Assembly: GCA_900314885.1 (NCBI GenBank)
Contig: OMWY01000014.1
Span: 1 to 64,000, forward strand
Source: an uncultured Eubacteriales bacterium
GTDB taxonomy: Bacteria; Bacillota; Clostridia; Lachnospirales; Lachnospiraceae
Direction: 5' to 3'
DNA length: 64,000 nucleotides
Position numbers and translations under genes: made by a program. Positions 9,554 to 19,169 of this stretch are shown here, piece after piece (within the stretch, counting starts at the first letter, position 1; every line of letters begins with the position of its first letter). The notes under the pieces were generated by a model, which worked only from the letters and a program-made list of their open reading frames with translations, searched no databases and had not been told where the DNA came from.

Positions 9554-9886
9554 GTAATCTCATATTTTGTAGAATTCTACACTTTTTCATACCAGATTTA
9601 TCACTTTATGGACATTCTGGCAACATAATTTGTAGAATTCTACACTTTTTGAGATTACGAACTGAGTTTCCTCACTTTCGCATTCACTAACACAATGGTC
9701 TTTGGCTATTCTTCTCGTCATCTCAAACTTCTCCGAACCAGGGTTCATAGATAGCTGCGCAATTACCCCGTGTCTGGCTCACGCGTAGCGGGTGCCTGAC
9801 TCGGAATAACATCTTCACATCTACCGGTGAACAGCAACGTAATCACAACCTTTGCGCCTTCTCAAACTTATCCGAACCAGAGTTCA
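9554..9886. repeat. Repeat-rich gap upstream of the trp promoter
   Basis: The palindrome TGTAGAATTCTACA occurs twice (9568-9581 and 9631-9644) in a shared longer direct repeat, bracketed by GTAATCTCA (9554-9562) and its complement (9650-9658). A 27-base repeat with two mismatches occurs at 9721-9747 and 9860-9886 and contains GAAC-N4-GTTC. I see no convincing large gene here. A weak 53-residue minus-strand frame is listed separately. The stretch may be decayed mobile or coding DNA. Confidence 0.55.
9587..9748 (-). CDS. Doubtful small ORF, 53 aa
   Basis: An uninterrupted 53-codon frame begins MNPGSEKFEMTRR and ends KVINLV. It has no clear ribosome site. A degraded second copy of its first codons (NSGSDKFEKAQRL then stop) lies about 140 bases upstream, so this looks more like a repeated or decayed element than an active gene. 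Confidence 0.15.
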   Translation of the reverse strand: MNPGSEKFEMTRRIAKDHCVSECESEETQFVISKSVEFYKLCCQNVHKVINLV

Positions 9887-9933
9887 GATATATACCAATT
9901 TATTGCCTACCACATATCATTATCATTTCACAG

Positions 9934-11502
9934 CTACTGTGTGATAGTAAAATTCTTCAACTGTACTCCCAAAATTCGAGCATCATCGCTTTCGTTATTA
10001 TCAGCTGGAGAACTCGCTTTAGGTATTTCAACTTTTATATCAATGTTTTTCCTATGTCCGGGATTAGCAAAATTAAAATCAATTGCCTTATCATCGTCCG
10101 TAACATCGCCTTCAAATACTAAATTATCATTAACAATAATTTTTACCGACTGTTTTCCATGATATACTCCGGCAATATTAAATCGACCATGAAGCTGATT
10201 TCCTGCTTTATTCAAGGATTCATCATCCAAATACATACTCATCTCCATTTCCGTGCCATCAGTCCATCGGTATCCCTCTTCTGCACTGCCAATTCCTGAG
10301 TATACGTATTTATTGCAATCATCTGTATAAAACATAATTTCGTCACCCAAATGATAGGAATGGTTTTTGATATTATCTGCCGCAGTTACGAATGCATTGA
10401 AATTATCTTCCCTTTCAGCTGCCTCGCATAACACTATATCAGGCTGATAGGTCTCTACTAAGCGGTAAATATCGGGCACAACCGGCTTAAAAAGCAAGTC
10501 AGTCTCATGAAAGCTTTCCGCAAAATCATCCATCAGGAAAGATCCTATATAACTATCTCCAAGAATCAACACACGGGTGTCATTATTTACGCTGTCGTTC
10601 GAATAAGCTTGGTTTCTACTATCAGAATCTTTATCAAGTACAAGATTGGAATCAGAACGATACGCTTTTGGGTTTTTTATTATGAAAGCCTCCTGCATCT
10701 CATTTAAATGAATTCCACCTGATATTGTGGAGCCCATCTCCTTTGGAGTAAGGTCATAGTCTGACTCCTGCAATCTTTTATACATTCCTTTATTACGCTT
10801 ATTAATCGCATCCATCACAGCACAATACCCTATATACGAGCCTCGCAATGACCAATGTGTAGGATCACCATAAGTGCAATAAGTCATATGCGACTTCTTC
10901 TGGTTAATAAGCTCATTTTTGGGATTAATTATATCCACATCCGTTTTCATCTCCAGATTGTCAACGACCTGTTCGGTCATAGAAATATCTGATATCTGAT
11001 TAAGCGTATTAGGAAACTGTTCCGGGTAAATGCTGTCTTTATCCCAACACTGGAGATAATAAAACTGAATACCTCGGCTTTCTACAAAGTCCTTTACATG
11101 CTGCATGCCATCACAAATATTCTCAATTTCATCAGAGTTTTTTAAATTATTCCTTATATGATCATTTATTTCATTTTCACCGATATAATTAAGTGCCATC
11201 TTGGGGCCAAAAACTAAATTGCTTTTTTCTGCAGGCTGACGAAAAACGTAATACTTAATTCTGGCATTCATGTTCACAAAGAAATCTCGGAATCCAATAT
11301 TGTCATTAATCCAATTTTCATAATCTTTGTTAAAGTTCTTATTAAGCGCACCGTTTTCATCAAACAATTTAGCCTGAGGCGAGAGTGTTCTATTTTCAGC
11401 AACAGACACCTTGCTTTCATTATAATTAGCAAAAATAAATGGCATTAAAATCATAGTCATAAATATTACAGTAAAACATATCGGTTCAGTTTTCTTTTTC
11501 AT
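9934..11502 (-). CDS. AlgJ/DHHW-type SGNH protein for polysaccharide acetylation
   Basis: This 522-residue protein has one N-terminal membrane anchor (residues about 8-25), then an extracytoplasmic domain starting SVAENRTLS and containing GDPTHWSLRGS, the D-x-H-W signature of AlgJ/AlgX-like SGNH acetyltransferases, with LILGDSY as the likely serine motif. Such proteins take acetyl groups delivered by a partner MBOAT protein and transfer them to surface polysaccharide. The MBOAT partner lies 9 bases upstream. The C-terminal ~130 residues look beta-rich and may bind carbohydrate. Start: an ATG after GAGGTGG. Confidence 0.82.
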   Translation of the reverse strand: MKKKTEPICFTVIFMTMILMPFIFANYNESKVSVAENRTLSPQAKLFDENGALNKNFNKDYENWINDNIGFRDFFVNMNARIKYYVFRQPAEKSNLVFGPKMALNYIGENEINDHIRNNLKNSDEIENICDGMQHVKDFVESRGIQFYYLQCWDKDSIYPEQFPNTLNQISDISMTEQVVDNLEMKTDVDIINPKNELINQKKSHMTYCTYGDPTHWSLRGSYIGYCAVMDAINKRNKGMYKRLQESDYDLTPKEMGSTISGGIHLNEMQEAFIIKNPKAYRSDSNLVLDKDSDSRNQAYSNDSVNNDTRVLILGDSYIGSFLMDDFAESFHETDLLFKPVVPDIYRLVETYQPDIVLCEAAEREDNFNAFVTAADNIKNHSYHLGDEIMFYTDDCNKYVYSGIGSAEEGYRWTDGTEMEMSMYLDDESLNKAGNQLHGRFNIAGVYHGKQSVKIIVNDNLVFEGDVTDDDKAIDFNFANPGHRKNIDIKVEIPKASSPADNNESDDARILGVQLKNFTITQ

Positions 11503-11511
11503 GTATCCACC

Positions 11512-12930
11512 TCAAAATTGAAAATATATAAATGGGTTATAAGACCCTATTACCATTTGTGAAATCGAATACAGGAACAATATAACAAGGCAAACATCAC
11601 CTATTACCACACTTACGGAATGTTTAATATTACAAGTGGTCTTACAACAAATACTACGTGGCAAAGATGATGATAAAATTATCCCTGCGACCAAAATAAA
11701 AATATTCCATGGGGTAAGATACCAGCCAAGTCTATAATACGTGGTGCTACCAATGCCAACTCCAAACATAGTTTTTATGTACTGCCATGCTGAACGAACG
11801 CCATCTGCTCTGAACATTACCCACCCAATAATAATGACTAATAAAGTATAAATACGTGATAATACCATTTGCAATTTTTTATATTTTTTCAGTGCAGAAA
11901 TATTATGCAACTTTATATACCGTTCGATCAAAATGAAAAAGCCGTTCCACCCCCCCCAAACAATATAATGCCATGAAGCCCCATGCCATACGCCTGTCAA
12001 AATAAATACAATCGCAAGGTTTAAGTAAACATGTTTCCTGTTCCCACCAAGAGGTATATAAACGTAATCTTTAAACCACGAGGACAGAGAGATATGCCAT
12101 CTCCTCCAAAATTCCGATATACTGCTTGATGTATATGGAATGTTAAAGTTCTCAAGGAAATGAAATCCAAACATTCTTCCTAATCCAATTGCCATATCGC
12201 TATAGCCTGAAAAATCAAAATATATCTGTAGCATATAAGCGATTGCCCCCACCCAGGCAATCGCTACAGTATTCTGATCAACTCCTGCGTTCCAAATACT
12301 ATCTACCATGGCACCCATTGTATTAGCTATAAGTATTTTCTTTGAAAAGCCCAGTACGAACCTTTTAGCACCTTCAGAGAAATCAGATATAGACACTGTC
12401 CTATAATCAATTTCTTTTGCTATATCAACATACCGTACTATAGGGCCAGCTATCAATTGTGGGAATAATGCTATATACAGAGCCACTTTCAGTATGTTTT
12501 TCTGAGCATGAGCCTTATGTTTATACACATCAATAACATAAGACAAGCCTTGAAATGTAAAAAAAGAAATCCCGATAGGTAACGCAATTTCTTTCTCAGG
12601 AATGGATACATTTCCAATTCTATTGATCGCGTCAATTGTAAAATTAAAGTACTTAAAGTAAAATAAGAGTCCAAGGTTAGCAATTATACTAATAACTAAG
12701 CAAGCACGACGAACAACCTTATCACTCAAATTATCAATCAATATAGCGCCTGCATAATTAATGCCTATACTGAAAAGAATTAGCCAAAGATAATTAAACT
12801 GCGCCCAGCAAAAGAGAAACAGGCTGACAACGAGCAGCCATATGTTCCTTCCCTTTGCGCTCATCAAATAATATCCGATTAATGTCACCGGTAAAAACAC
12901 AAACAAAAAAATGACCGAGCTGAAAACCAT
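11512..12930 (-). CDS. MBOAT O-acyltransferase (AlgI/DltB family)
   Basis: This is a 472-residue polytopic membrane protein with about ten hydrophobic segments. The MBOAT core is evident: PIGISFFTFQGLSYVIDVY, YFDFSGYSDMAIG, and WHGASWHYIVWG containing the catalytic histidine. It would move acetyl groups across the membrane for O-acetylation of an exopolysaccharide or wall polymer, handing them to the SGNH protein encoded next. Start: an ATG after AAGGAG. DltB is less likely because no dltA or dltC is nearby. Confidence 0.9.
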   Translation of the reverse strand: MVFSSVIFLFVFLPVTLIGYYLMSAKGRNIWLLVVSLFLFCWAQFNYLWLILFSIGINYAGAILIDNLSDKVVRRACLVISIIANLGLLFYFKYFNFTIDAINRIGNVSIPEKEIALPIGISFFTFQGLSYVIDVYKHKAHAQKNILKVALYIALFPQLIAGPIVRYVDIAKEIDYRTVSISDFSEGAKRFVLGFSKKILIANTMGAMVDSIWNAGVDQNTVAIAWVGAIAYMLQIYFDFSGYSDMAIGLGRMFGFHFLENFNIPYTSSSISEFWRRWHISLSSWFKDYVYIPLGGNRKHVYLNLAIVFILTGVWHGASWHYIVWGGWNGFFILIERYIKLHNISALKKYKKLQMVLSRIYTLLVIIIGWVMFRADGVRSAWQYIKTMFGVGIGSTTYYRLGWYLTPWNIFILVAGIILSSSLPRSICCKTTCNIKHSVSVVIGDVCLVILFLYSISQMVIGSYNPFIYFQF

Positions 12931-13032
12931 ATTAAAGCTCTCCTTAGTTTATTACATTGTATTATGTTATATAATGTATTATTTTCTATAGATCTTGCAT
13001 AGGTAATATTTGCTTGTTAATAGGAAATGACT

Positions 13033-13905
13033 TTATACAACATTCGCCGCATCTTTAACTAACGACTTGGATGTAAGATACTCATTTACATCAATTCCAA
13101 CTGTATCGCATGCATCAGCCGCAGATATTCCTTGTCTCTTCATCGTTGATTCTACCAACCTTATAATAGTCTTTGCCTCTGTTTCCTTTTCCGCTGCATC
13201 AATTTCAGGTTTCATTAATGTATTAAAAGCCTCACACATATCCGGTTCCTCCTTTATCTCCTTAAACACACTTATATTCTGCTCCATTGTTACCTGGAGA
13301 AGAGAATCAGCATGTTCCTTATCATCTTTGTCTTTCAGTTCACTTGCTGCTATTATAAGCTTTCTACACAAGTCTTTACTCAGATTATTTGTCAATGACC
13401 TAAGCCAAATATTATCATCATCCTGAAGTAATGACGTTACAACAATTTGTGTAGGAAAAATGGTGTAACCTCCTGATATATAATATACACCTTTGTATTT
13501 TTCTTCAACATTACAACCTTTATCGGCAAACCAGTTGATCAACTTTACCGGTTTCCCATCCCGAACAAGAGATACCGTAATATCATCAAACTTCCTGCTA
13601 TCCGCCTTGGGAGACGCAGCTTTGTAAAGACATGCGTATCCAACAAGCTTAGCATACTCATCAATTCCCAATTCATCTTTTGGGGATTTGAATTCAAAAA
13701 TATTATACTTTCTGAATAATTTTCCAATAACATTTTCTATTTCTAATCCCGATTCTTTCTCAATAACCATCAAGTCAAGCATGATAGGCTTAGAGTTAAG
13801 ATTTAATTCCGACTGAAATACGAGTTGCTCTTTATGTGACTTAAGTCCAAGTTCCATGCAAACACAAAACGCTGGGTGCCACTGAATTTTTTCTAACTCA
13901 CTCAT
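13033..13905 (-). CDS. Rpn-like PD-(D/E)XK nuclease-fold protein
   Basis: This 290-residue protein has a nuclease-fold core with a D-x-n-(E)FK arrangement (LDLMVIEKES followed by NIFEFKSPKDEL). A charged helical region and a short C-terminal helix-turn-helix-like segment (GISAADACDTVGIDVNEY) follow. Related proteins are abundant in Lachnospiraceae and are often labelled PD-(D/E)XK transposase or Rpn family, with recombination-promoting nuclease activity shown for E. coli Rpn proteins. It is a single-gene unit with its own promoter. Function here is not established. Confidence 0.65.
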   Translation of the reverse strand: MSELEKIQWHPAFCVCMELGLKSHKEQLVFQSELNLNSKPIMLDLMVIEKESGLEIENVIGKLFRKYNIFEFKSPKDELGIDEYAKLVGYACLYKAASPKADSRKFDDITVSLVRDGKPVKLINWFADKGCNVEEKYKGVYYISGGYTIFPTQIVVTSLLQDDDNIWLRSLTNNLSKDLCRKLIIAASELKDKDDKEHADSLLQVTMEQNISVFKEIKEEPDMCEAFNTLMKPEIDAAEKETEAKTIIRLVESTMKRQGISAADACDTVGIDVNEYLTSKSLVKDAANVV

Positions 13906-13947
13906 TATGTATTTCTCCTCATTGTTAATTTATATTTATCCTACTTT

Positions 13948-13976
13948 AGTATAGCACACTCCGCTATAGCTGTCAA
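13948..13976 (-). promoter_or_regulatory. Promoter of the Rpn-like gene
   Basis: TTGACA, 17 bases, TATACT on the minus strand. Confidence 0.75.
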
Positions 13977-14027
13977 TCTTTATAATTAGGTGAAATATCA
14001 GTGGACTCATAGTTTTGTCAAGTATTT

Positions 14028-14065
14028 AAGAAAACACAAAGCCCCAGATTTCTCAGTGGCTTTGT
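14028..14065 (-). terminator. Terminator after chemoreceptor 2
   Basis: ACAAAGCC pairs with GGCTTTGT and is followed by GTTTTCTT on the minus strand, about 15 bases after the stop codon. Confidence 0.65.
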
Positions 14066-14080
14066 TAAGCTTTATATAGA

Positions 14081-16143
14081 TCAGAGTTTAAATTTCTTTA
14101 CTACCGAGTCGAGGTCGTCGGCTATTACCTGCTGGTCATGGGACATGTCGGAAACCTGGGTGACAGTTCCGGAAACCTCTTCTACGGAGCTAAGGACGTT
14201 AGAACTGATATTCGCGGTATCCTGTGAGGATTCGGCGATGTTCTGGATTGCGAGAGATACCTGACGCATGATCTCCTGAACGCTGTCGGACATTTCCGCA
14301 ACCTTCTTGGAAATACTTGCGAAATATTCCGCGTCTTTGCCATACTGGCTGGCTGTTTCAGTAAAGGTGCCATAATCAGGCATAACCGTATCTGTGACAA
14401 ATGAGAGCAGGCCCTTTGAATTTCCTGAGAGATCCGAGAAGGCGCTCTGGACCTGATTTACGGTATCCTGAATATTCTTTACGGCGGTAGATGTATCATT
14501 CGCGAGCTTTCCAATTTCACTCGCTACAACAGCGAAGCCCTTGCCTGCCTCACCGGCTCTTGCGGCCTCAATTGAGGCGTTGAGTGAGAGAAGATTTATC
14601 TGCTCGGCGATTCCGGCGATAACATCCGCCATCTGTCCTATGCTTTCCACAACCTTAGAATTTTCTATACTGTTGCTGAGCTCTGTCTCAAACTGGGTTG
14701 AAAGGTTCTTTGCCGATTCAATTGCGGTGCGGGCCTGGGCTTCAATATCAGCCGCCCGTTTCTTGATTTCTTCAGCCGCCTTAACCGATGCCTCTGTCTC
14801 TTCAGCAAGTGAATCCATGGAAGATGTAACCTGCTCAGCCGAAGCGTTAACCTCTTCTGTAGCAGCGGATGAGGATGTGGTCGCCTCATTTATATCGGAC
14901 ATATACTTTCTGATATCTTCAAACTTCTGATTTAACTCACCAGAAGCCTGCTCAAGTTCAACACTAGAAGAGGACATCTTCTCCGCGTGTTCGGAGATAT
15001 TTTCTATCATATGTCTGTTGCTTGTGTACATCTCATTCAGGGCGGAACTCATCTTGCCAATCTCATCCTTCGACTTAACCTGAAGCTTAGGTATGGTAAG
15101 GTCTCCCTTCGCAAGTCCGTCGGAGAACTGCTGAACTGACTTTACGCCTTTTGAAATTCCATTTACCTGTATAATTACAATAATAGTCGCGGCCGCTACA
15201 GCAATAACGCAAACTATCATAAGAATAATTGACATTCGGTAAATAGGCTCTCTCAGCTCATCTGTCTGGATTTTAACCATGAGCTTCCAGTTAAGGTCAG
15301 GAACCGTTTCATAGTAAAGGTTATAAGTCTTGCCGCCTTCGGTGAAACTTGTCTGACCCTCACTATTAGCGAGCACCGCTTTCGCCGCATTCGCGAATGA
15401 TGTGTTTGAATCCTCAGTAATCTTTACGGCGTTCGTGATATTGTCATCACTTGTGCCTGCTATATAGGTTCCGTCATCAGAAGCAAGAACGGCTGTCCCC
15501 GTCTGTCCTACCTTTACATTACTGATTATTTCGGAGATGGTCTTCATTGAAATATCAATTGTGACACAGCCAACGAAATTTTTATCCCTGTCATACATAG
15601 GCGATGAAAATGTGACCATCATTATCTTCGCTACGGAATCATAGTAAGGCTTTGTCATATAAGCCTCGCCCGATTTTCCGTTCTTGGCGTTAAGGTACCA
15701 TTCCTCATTATTATAAGGACCATTTTCCTCGGCATAATTATAAGAAACCTGAAGTGTCCCGCTCGAATCACGTGCCGCGAATGGGCAGGTGTACTGGGTA
15801 CTCTTGTCGTAGGCATAATCCTCGAACCAGATACCGCCGCCATTTGCCGAATCCTCGCCCTCAAGAGATGTTGTTACAATGCTTGCAAGCTGTTCAATAG
15901 GGAGACCCGCATAGGCATTCTGTACCTGTGACGCAAGAGACTTACACTCGGCTTCCATAGGTTTTAACTCAAGCAGAACCGGTTGGAATTTGACTCAATG
16001 GTCGCGTCCATCGTCTCATTTATCTGTGAGTTAATGGTTATTGAACTGGAATACGCCGCAATGATCATGAGAATTACAAGTGCGGCCGCAATGACTGGGA
16101 CTAACGTTGCCAACATTCGTGAGCGTATACTTTTAAATCCCAT
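14081..16143 (-). pseudogene. Methyl-accepting chemotaxis protein split by a frameshift
   Basis: The signalling part (14081-15958 frame, 625 residues) holds a dCache-like sensor ([27 protein letters not shown]), a membrane segment, HAMP and the MCP tip ([14 protein letters not shown]). The natural start is the ATG at 16143, preceded by GGAG. It encodes MGFKSIRSRMLATLVPV, the first membrane helix and ATIESNSN, then runs into TAA at 15964. In the other frame the sequence resumes [14 protein letters not shown], so about one base is missing near 15980-15985. Repaired, the protein would be about 686 residues. Either a real inactivating mutation or an assembly error. Without the first helix the sensor would not be placed correctly. 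Confidence 0.8.
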
Positions 16144-16213
16144 AAGCTTTCTCCTTTCCGGACTGAGTCCGAAAGCAGTAACCTTTAATGTTTTTAAGAG
16201 TGCCTACACGTTC

Positions 16214-16243
16214 AGTATAAACTAAGTGCTCACGAAATGTCAA
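16214..16243 (-). promoter_or_regulatory. Promoter of chemoreceptor 2
   Basis: TTGACA, 18 bases, TATACT on the minus strand, about 70 bases before the ATG at 16143. This supports that upstream start. Confidence 0.65.
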
Positions 16244-16249
16244 GCGAAA

Positions 16250-18481
16250 TTATTGCCATTTTAATACAGTTTCTAACATCTCTGCCGTATTGAGGACGCC
16301 GTAGGCAAAACCCTTTCTTACAAGCTCATCCGGGACGAATTCATCGTACTTTTCAAAGTCGGGAACTTCCTTCGGATAGACCAGTTCAAGCGGATCAAAC
16401 TTCTTTGCGGCTTCCTCTTTTACAATGCGGAAAAATTCTTCCTTCGAAGCCTTCATGGTAAACTGCATATAGTAAGGTCTTGCCGGAGAGAGGCCCTTTA
16501 AGCCGAGACGGTTTGCGCATTTTATTTTTAAAAAGCGCTCAAGGGCAAGGAATGAGTAAGTTCCAAGCCACGGGAAGAGAGCCCACATATTTCCGCCTAA
16601 GTTAATAAGGGGATTCTCTGTTAAATGTGCCTCACGAGCCTGCCCCCTTGCGATATTTAACCTGCCCACGGCATTTTTCATTAAATATGGGTACATATTA
16701 TCTTCTTCAAGGACCCGCTTCATTCTTTTCACAATTTTCGTATTGAGGTCACCGGGAACATCGCCAAAATAAGCCGGAACTATGCCTTTTACCATGGTGC
16801 AGTATACAAGGTGACGCTTCCTGTCGACATCCTCGACAACCCATACATGGCCGCCTATAGCTATTTTATCTCCCGGTGGCGGCGGAGCGCAGAGGGTGCC
16901 AATTTCCTCAGACTCACTCCTTACGGTGTACTCTTCATTTTCAGCAAAAACCGCGTAAAATTTATAATCATTGATTACCCGCTCACCGGCAAGCCCCGCT
17001 ATCAGGCCGCCCCGTTCGGTCTGCTCTATATGGTCTATATCAATAAGATGCCTTAAGAGCACCTTATAGTCATCGGTTGAAATTCTGTAAAAAACTGACA
17101 GGGGCAGCACGTGGCCCGCAAGTTCAGCGGGTGTCATCTCACCAAGGCTTGCGAGAGTGCTCATGGTCTGGTGGTAGAGAAGGCTGTAGGGAAGGCGGTC
17201 AAGCCTTGGGGGCTCAACCCATTTTTCCTCTAAATAAATCTGCACAAGAGCGATAGCCTGAATTAACTTCCATGGCACGCTCTCGGGCATCATGGCACGC
17301 GGCAGAACCGGGTCCTCGCGGATTACAAACCACATCTCGGGCGGCAGATTCCGTCTTCCGGTCCTGCCCATCCTCTGCAAAAATGATGAAACGGTAAAGG
17401 GGGCGTCTATCTGGAAGGCCCTTTCAAGCCTGCCGATATCAATTCCAAGTTCAAGGGTTGCCGTGGTCACGGTTGTTATGGCTGTATCCTCATCCTTCAT
17501 CGCTTCCTCAGCCGATTCACGAATTGATGTCGAAAGATTTCCGTGGTGAATCATAAAACGGTCAGGCTCATCATTTGCCTCACAATACTGCCTCAGGGTA
17601 CTTGTGACAGTTTCTGACTCCTCGCGAGAATTACAAAATACCAGACATTTCTTCCCTCTTGTATGCTCAAATATATAGGCCATGCCCGGATCGGCCGAGG
17701 CGGGCGCTTTATCGGTAGGGGCCGATAGTTCAGGGAGAGGTTTATTATTTTCATCCACCGCGTCTCCCGCTTCAGGGCCTCTTGTAAAGAAATGCTCTAC
17801 TGAAATGCGCCACTTCTGCGGAATATTCGGGATATTCGGTATTATTGTTTTGCGCCCACTCCCCGCAGCCAGGAATTTTCCTGCCTTAACCGGATCGCCT
17901 ATGGTGGCTGAAAGACCTATACGTCTCGGGTAAACTCCTGTAATGCCTGCAAGTCTCTCAAGAAGGCAGAGTGTCTGTCCTCCCCTGTCACCTCGCATGA
18001 GGGAATGTAATTCATCAATAACAATAAATCTTACATCCCCGAATAATTTATTCACCAGGGAATGCCGTCTTAATAAAATGGCTTCAAGAGACTCGGGGGT
18101 TATCTGAAGAATCCCTGCCGGATGCTCCGTTAATTTTTTCTTTTTTGACTGTGACACATCGCCGTGCCACCTGGTTACAGGAATATCGCAACGTGACGCT
18201 ATTTCGGTAATTCTGTCATACTGGTCATTTATCAGGGCCTTCATAGGCGCTATATAAATAACTCCGACCGATGTCGGCGGATCCTCAGATAAGAGGGTCA
18301 CTATAGGAAAAAAGGCCGCTTCTGTCTTACCTGAGGCTGTCGAGGCAGTAATCAGTACATTTTCATCGGAATTAAATATAGCGTCTCCCGCCGCCGTCTG
18401 CACGGCTCTGAGGTTTTCCCATCCATTTTCATAAATATAATCCTGAATAAATGGGGCATATCTGTCGAAAATATCTATCAT
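16250..18481 (-). CDS. Lhr-like DEAD/DEAH-box helicase
   Basis: This 743-residue superfamily 2 helicase has a Q-rich entry (NLRAVQTAAGDAIF), Walker A TASTASGKTEAAF near residue 45, DELH as motif II, LSATIGD as motif III, and FLQRMGRTGRR as motif VI. A long C-terminal region follows, as in the Lhr core family. Lhr enzymes translocate on single-stranded DNA and unwind DNA or RNA-DNA hybrids, and are linked to repair. It is about half the size of full-length Lhr, so it is the compact bacterial form. Single-gene unit; the precise role is not shown. Confidence 0.82.
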   Translation of the reverse strand: MIDIFDRYAPFIQDYIYENGWENLRAVQTAAGDAIFNSDENVLITASTASGKTEAAFFPIVTLLSEDPPTSVGVIYIAPMKALINDQYDRITEIASRCDIPVTRWHGDVSQSKKKKLTEHPAGILQITPESLEAILLRRHSLVNKLFGDVRFIVIDELHSLMRGDRGGQTLCLLERLAGITGVYPRRIGLSATIGDPVKAGKFLAAGSGRKTIIPNIPNIPQKWRISVEHFFTRGPEAGDAVDENNKPLPELSAPTDKAPASADPGMAYIFEHTRGKKCLVFCNSREESETVTSTLRQYCEANDEPDRFMIHHGNLSTSIRESAEEAMKDEDTAITTVTTATLELGIDIGRLERAFQIDAPFTVSSFLQRMGRTGRRNLPPEMWFVIREDPVLPRAMMPESVPWKLIQAIALVQIYLEEKWVEPPRLDRLPYSLLYHQTMSTLASLGEMTPAELAGHVLPLSVFYRISTDDYKVLLRHLIDIDHIEQTERGGLIAGLAGERVINDYKFYAVFAENEEYTVRSESEEIGTLCAPPPPGDKIAIGGHVWVVEDVDRKRHLVYCTMVKGIVPAYFGDVPGDLNTKIVKRMKRVLEEDNMYPYLMKNAVGRLNIARGQAREAHLTENPLINLGGNMWALFPWLGTYSFLALERFLKIKCANRLGLKGLSPARPYYMQFTMKASKEEFFRIVKEEAAKKFDPLELVYPKEVPDFEKYDEFVPDELVRKGFAYGVLNTAEMLETVLKWQ

Positions 18482-18750
18482 AAATCCTTACTCCGTTATA
18501 CAGTCATTTTCGATATCATTATAACGCTCTTTGATATTTTAGTAAAGTTCTTGGTAATGTTAGCTGTCTTCCGGAATCGTTTCCAACTTAATAATATAAA
18601 ATATCCTTAAGTGTTTTTCGAATCAGGCTAACAGACTTTTATTCACCTGTCTAACTTTTGTATTATGAAAGTTATATTTTATTCTACGGTCTCTATATCG
18701 CTACTATAGGTTGTAGGATATAAATGTTAACTTTTACGAAAGGAAATAAG

Positions 18751-19116
18751 ATGAACAAAAGGCAGAAAAAATCCATCGACAAAATGGTATCTTCAAGACT
18801 TAAGGAAATGAGGATAACATCGGGAATGTCGCAGTTACAGGTGGCTATGAAAATAGGTTACTCAGAGTCTTCGATATCAAGCTTTGAGCATGGTTCAAGG
18901 CTGCCATCCGTAGAGCAGCTTGTTATACTCGCCAGATTATATAACACCACGCCAAATTACCTGACAGGCTTTGACGACAAGGATACCCTTGACCTGTCTA
19001 AGGCCCTGCCGGCCCAGGCCGAGTACCTTAGAAAACAGTATGACACTTTTCTCTCAGATAACACCGATGCTTATAATCATAATGTTATGAGACGTAAGCC
19101 ACCTAAGAGAAGCTGA
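18751..19116 (+). CDS. XRE-family transcriptional regulator
   Basis: This 121-residue protein has a Cro/CI helix-turn-helix at about residues 12-65 (LKEMRITSGMSQLQVAMKI then YSESSISSFEHGSRLPS), followed by a short charged tail with KPPKRS at the end. Start: the ATG after AAAGGAAATAAG; an upstream in-frame ATG lacks a ribosome site. It is divergent from the helicase and convergent with trpE, sharing a two-way terminator. Targets are unknown. The 240-base gap upstream holds only the two divergent promoter regions. Confidence 0.8.
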   Translation: MNKRQKKSIDKMVSSRLKEMRITSGMSQLQVAMKIGYSESSISSFEHGSRLPSVEQLVILARLYNTTPNYLTGFDDKDTLDLSKALPAQAEYLRKQYDTFLSDNTDAYNHNVMRRKPPKRS

Positions 19117-19133
19117 ATAGCTATACGAAATTT

Positions 19134-19162
19134 GAGGGACGCATATCATTATTGCGCCCCTC
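19134..19162. terminator. Two-way terminator between XRE gene and trpE
   Basis: GAGGGACGCA pairs with TGCGCCCCTC with one mismatch, lying between the convergent stop codons. Confidence 0.5.
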
Positions 19163-19169
19163 CTTGGCA

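Noticed and set aside
9659..9812. Short minus-strand peptide ending EPWFGEV as a pheromone-like gene
   Set aside because: No signal sequence and no ribosome site; it overlaps the repeat unit in another frame.
9721..9886. GAAC-N4-GTTC dyads as LexA boxes
   Set aside because: They are part of a longer 27-base repeat, are not near a promoter of an SOS-type gene and fit the extended consensus poorly.
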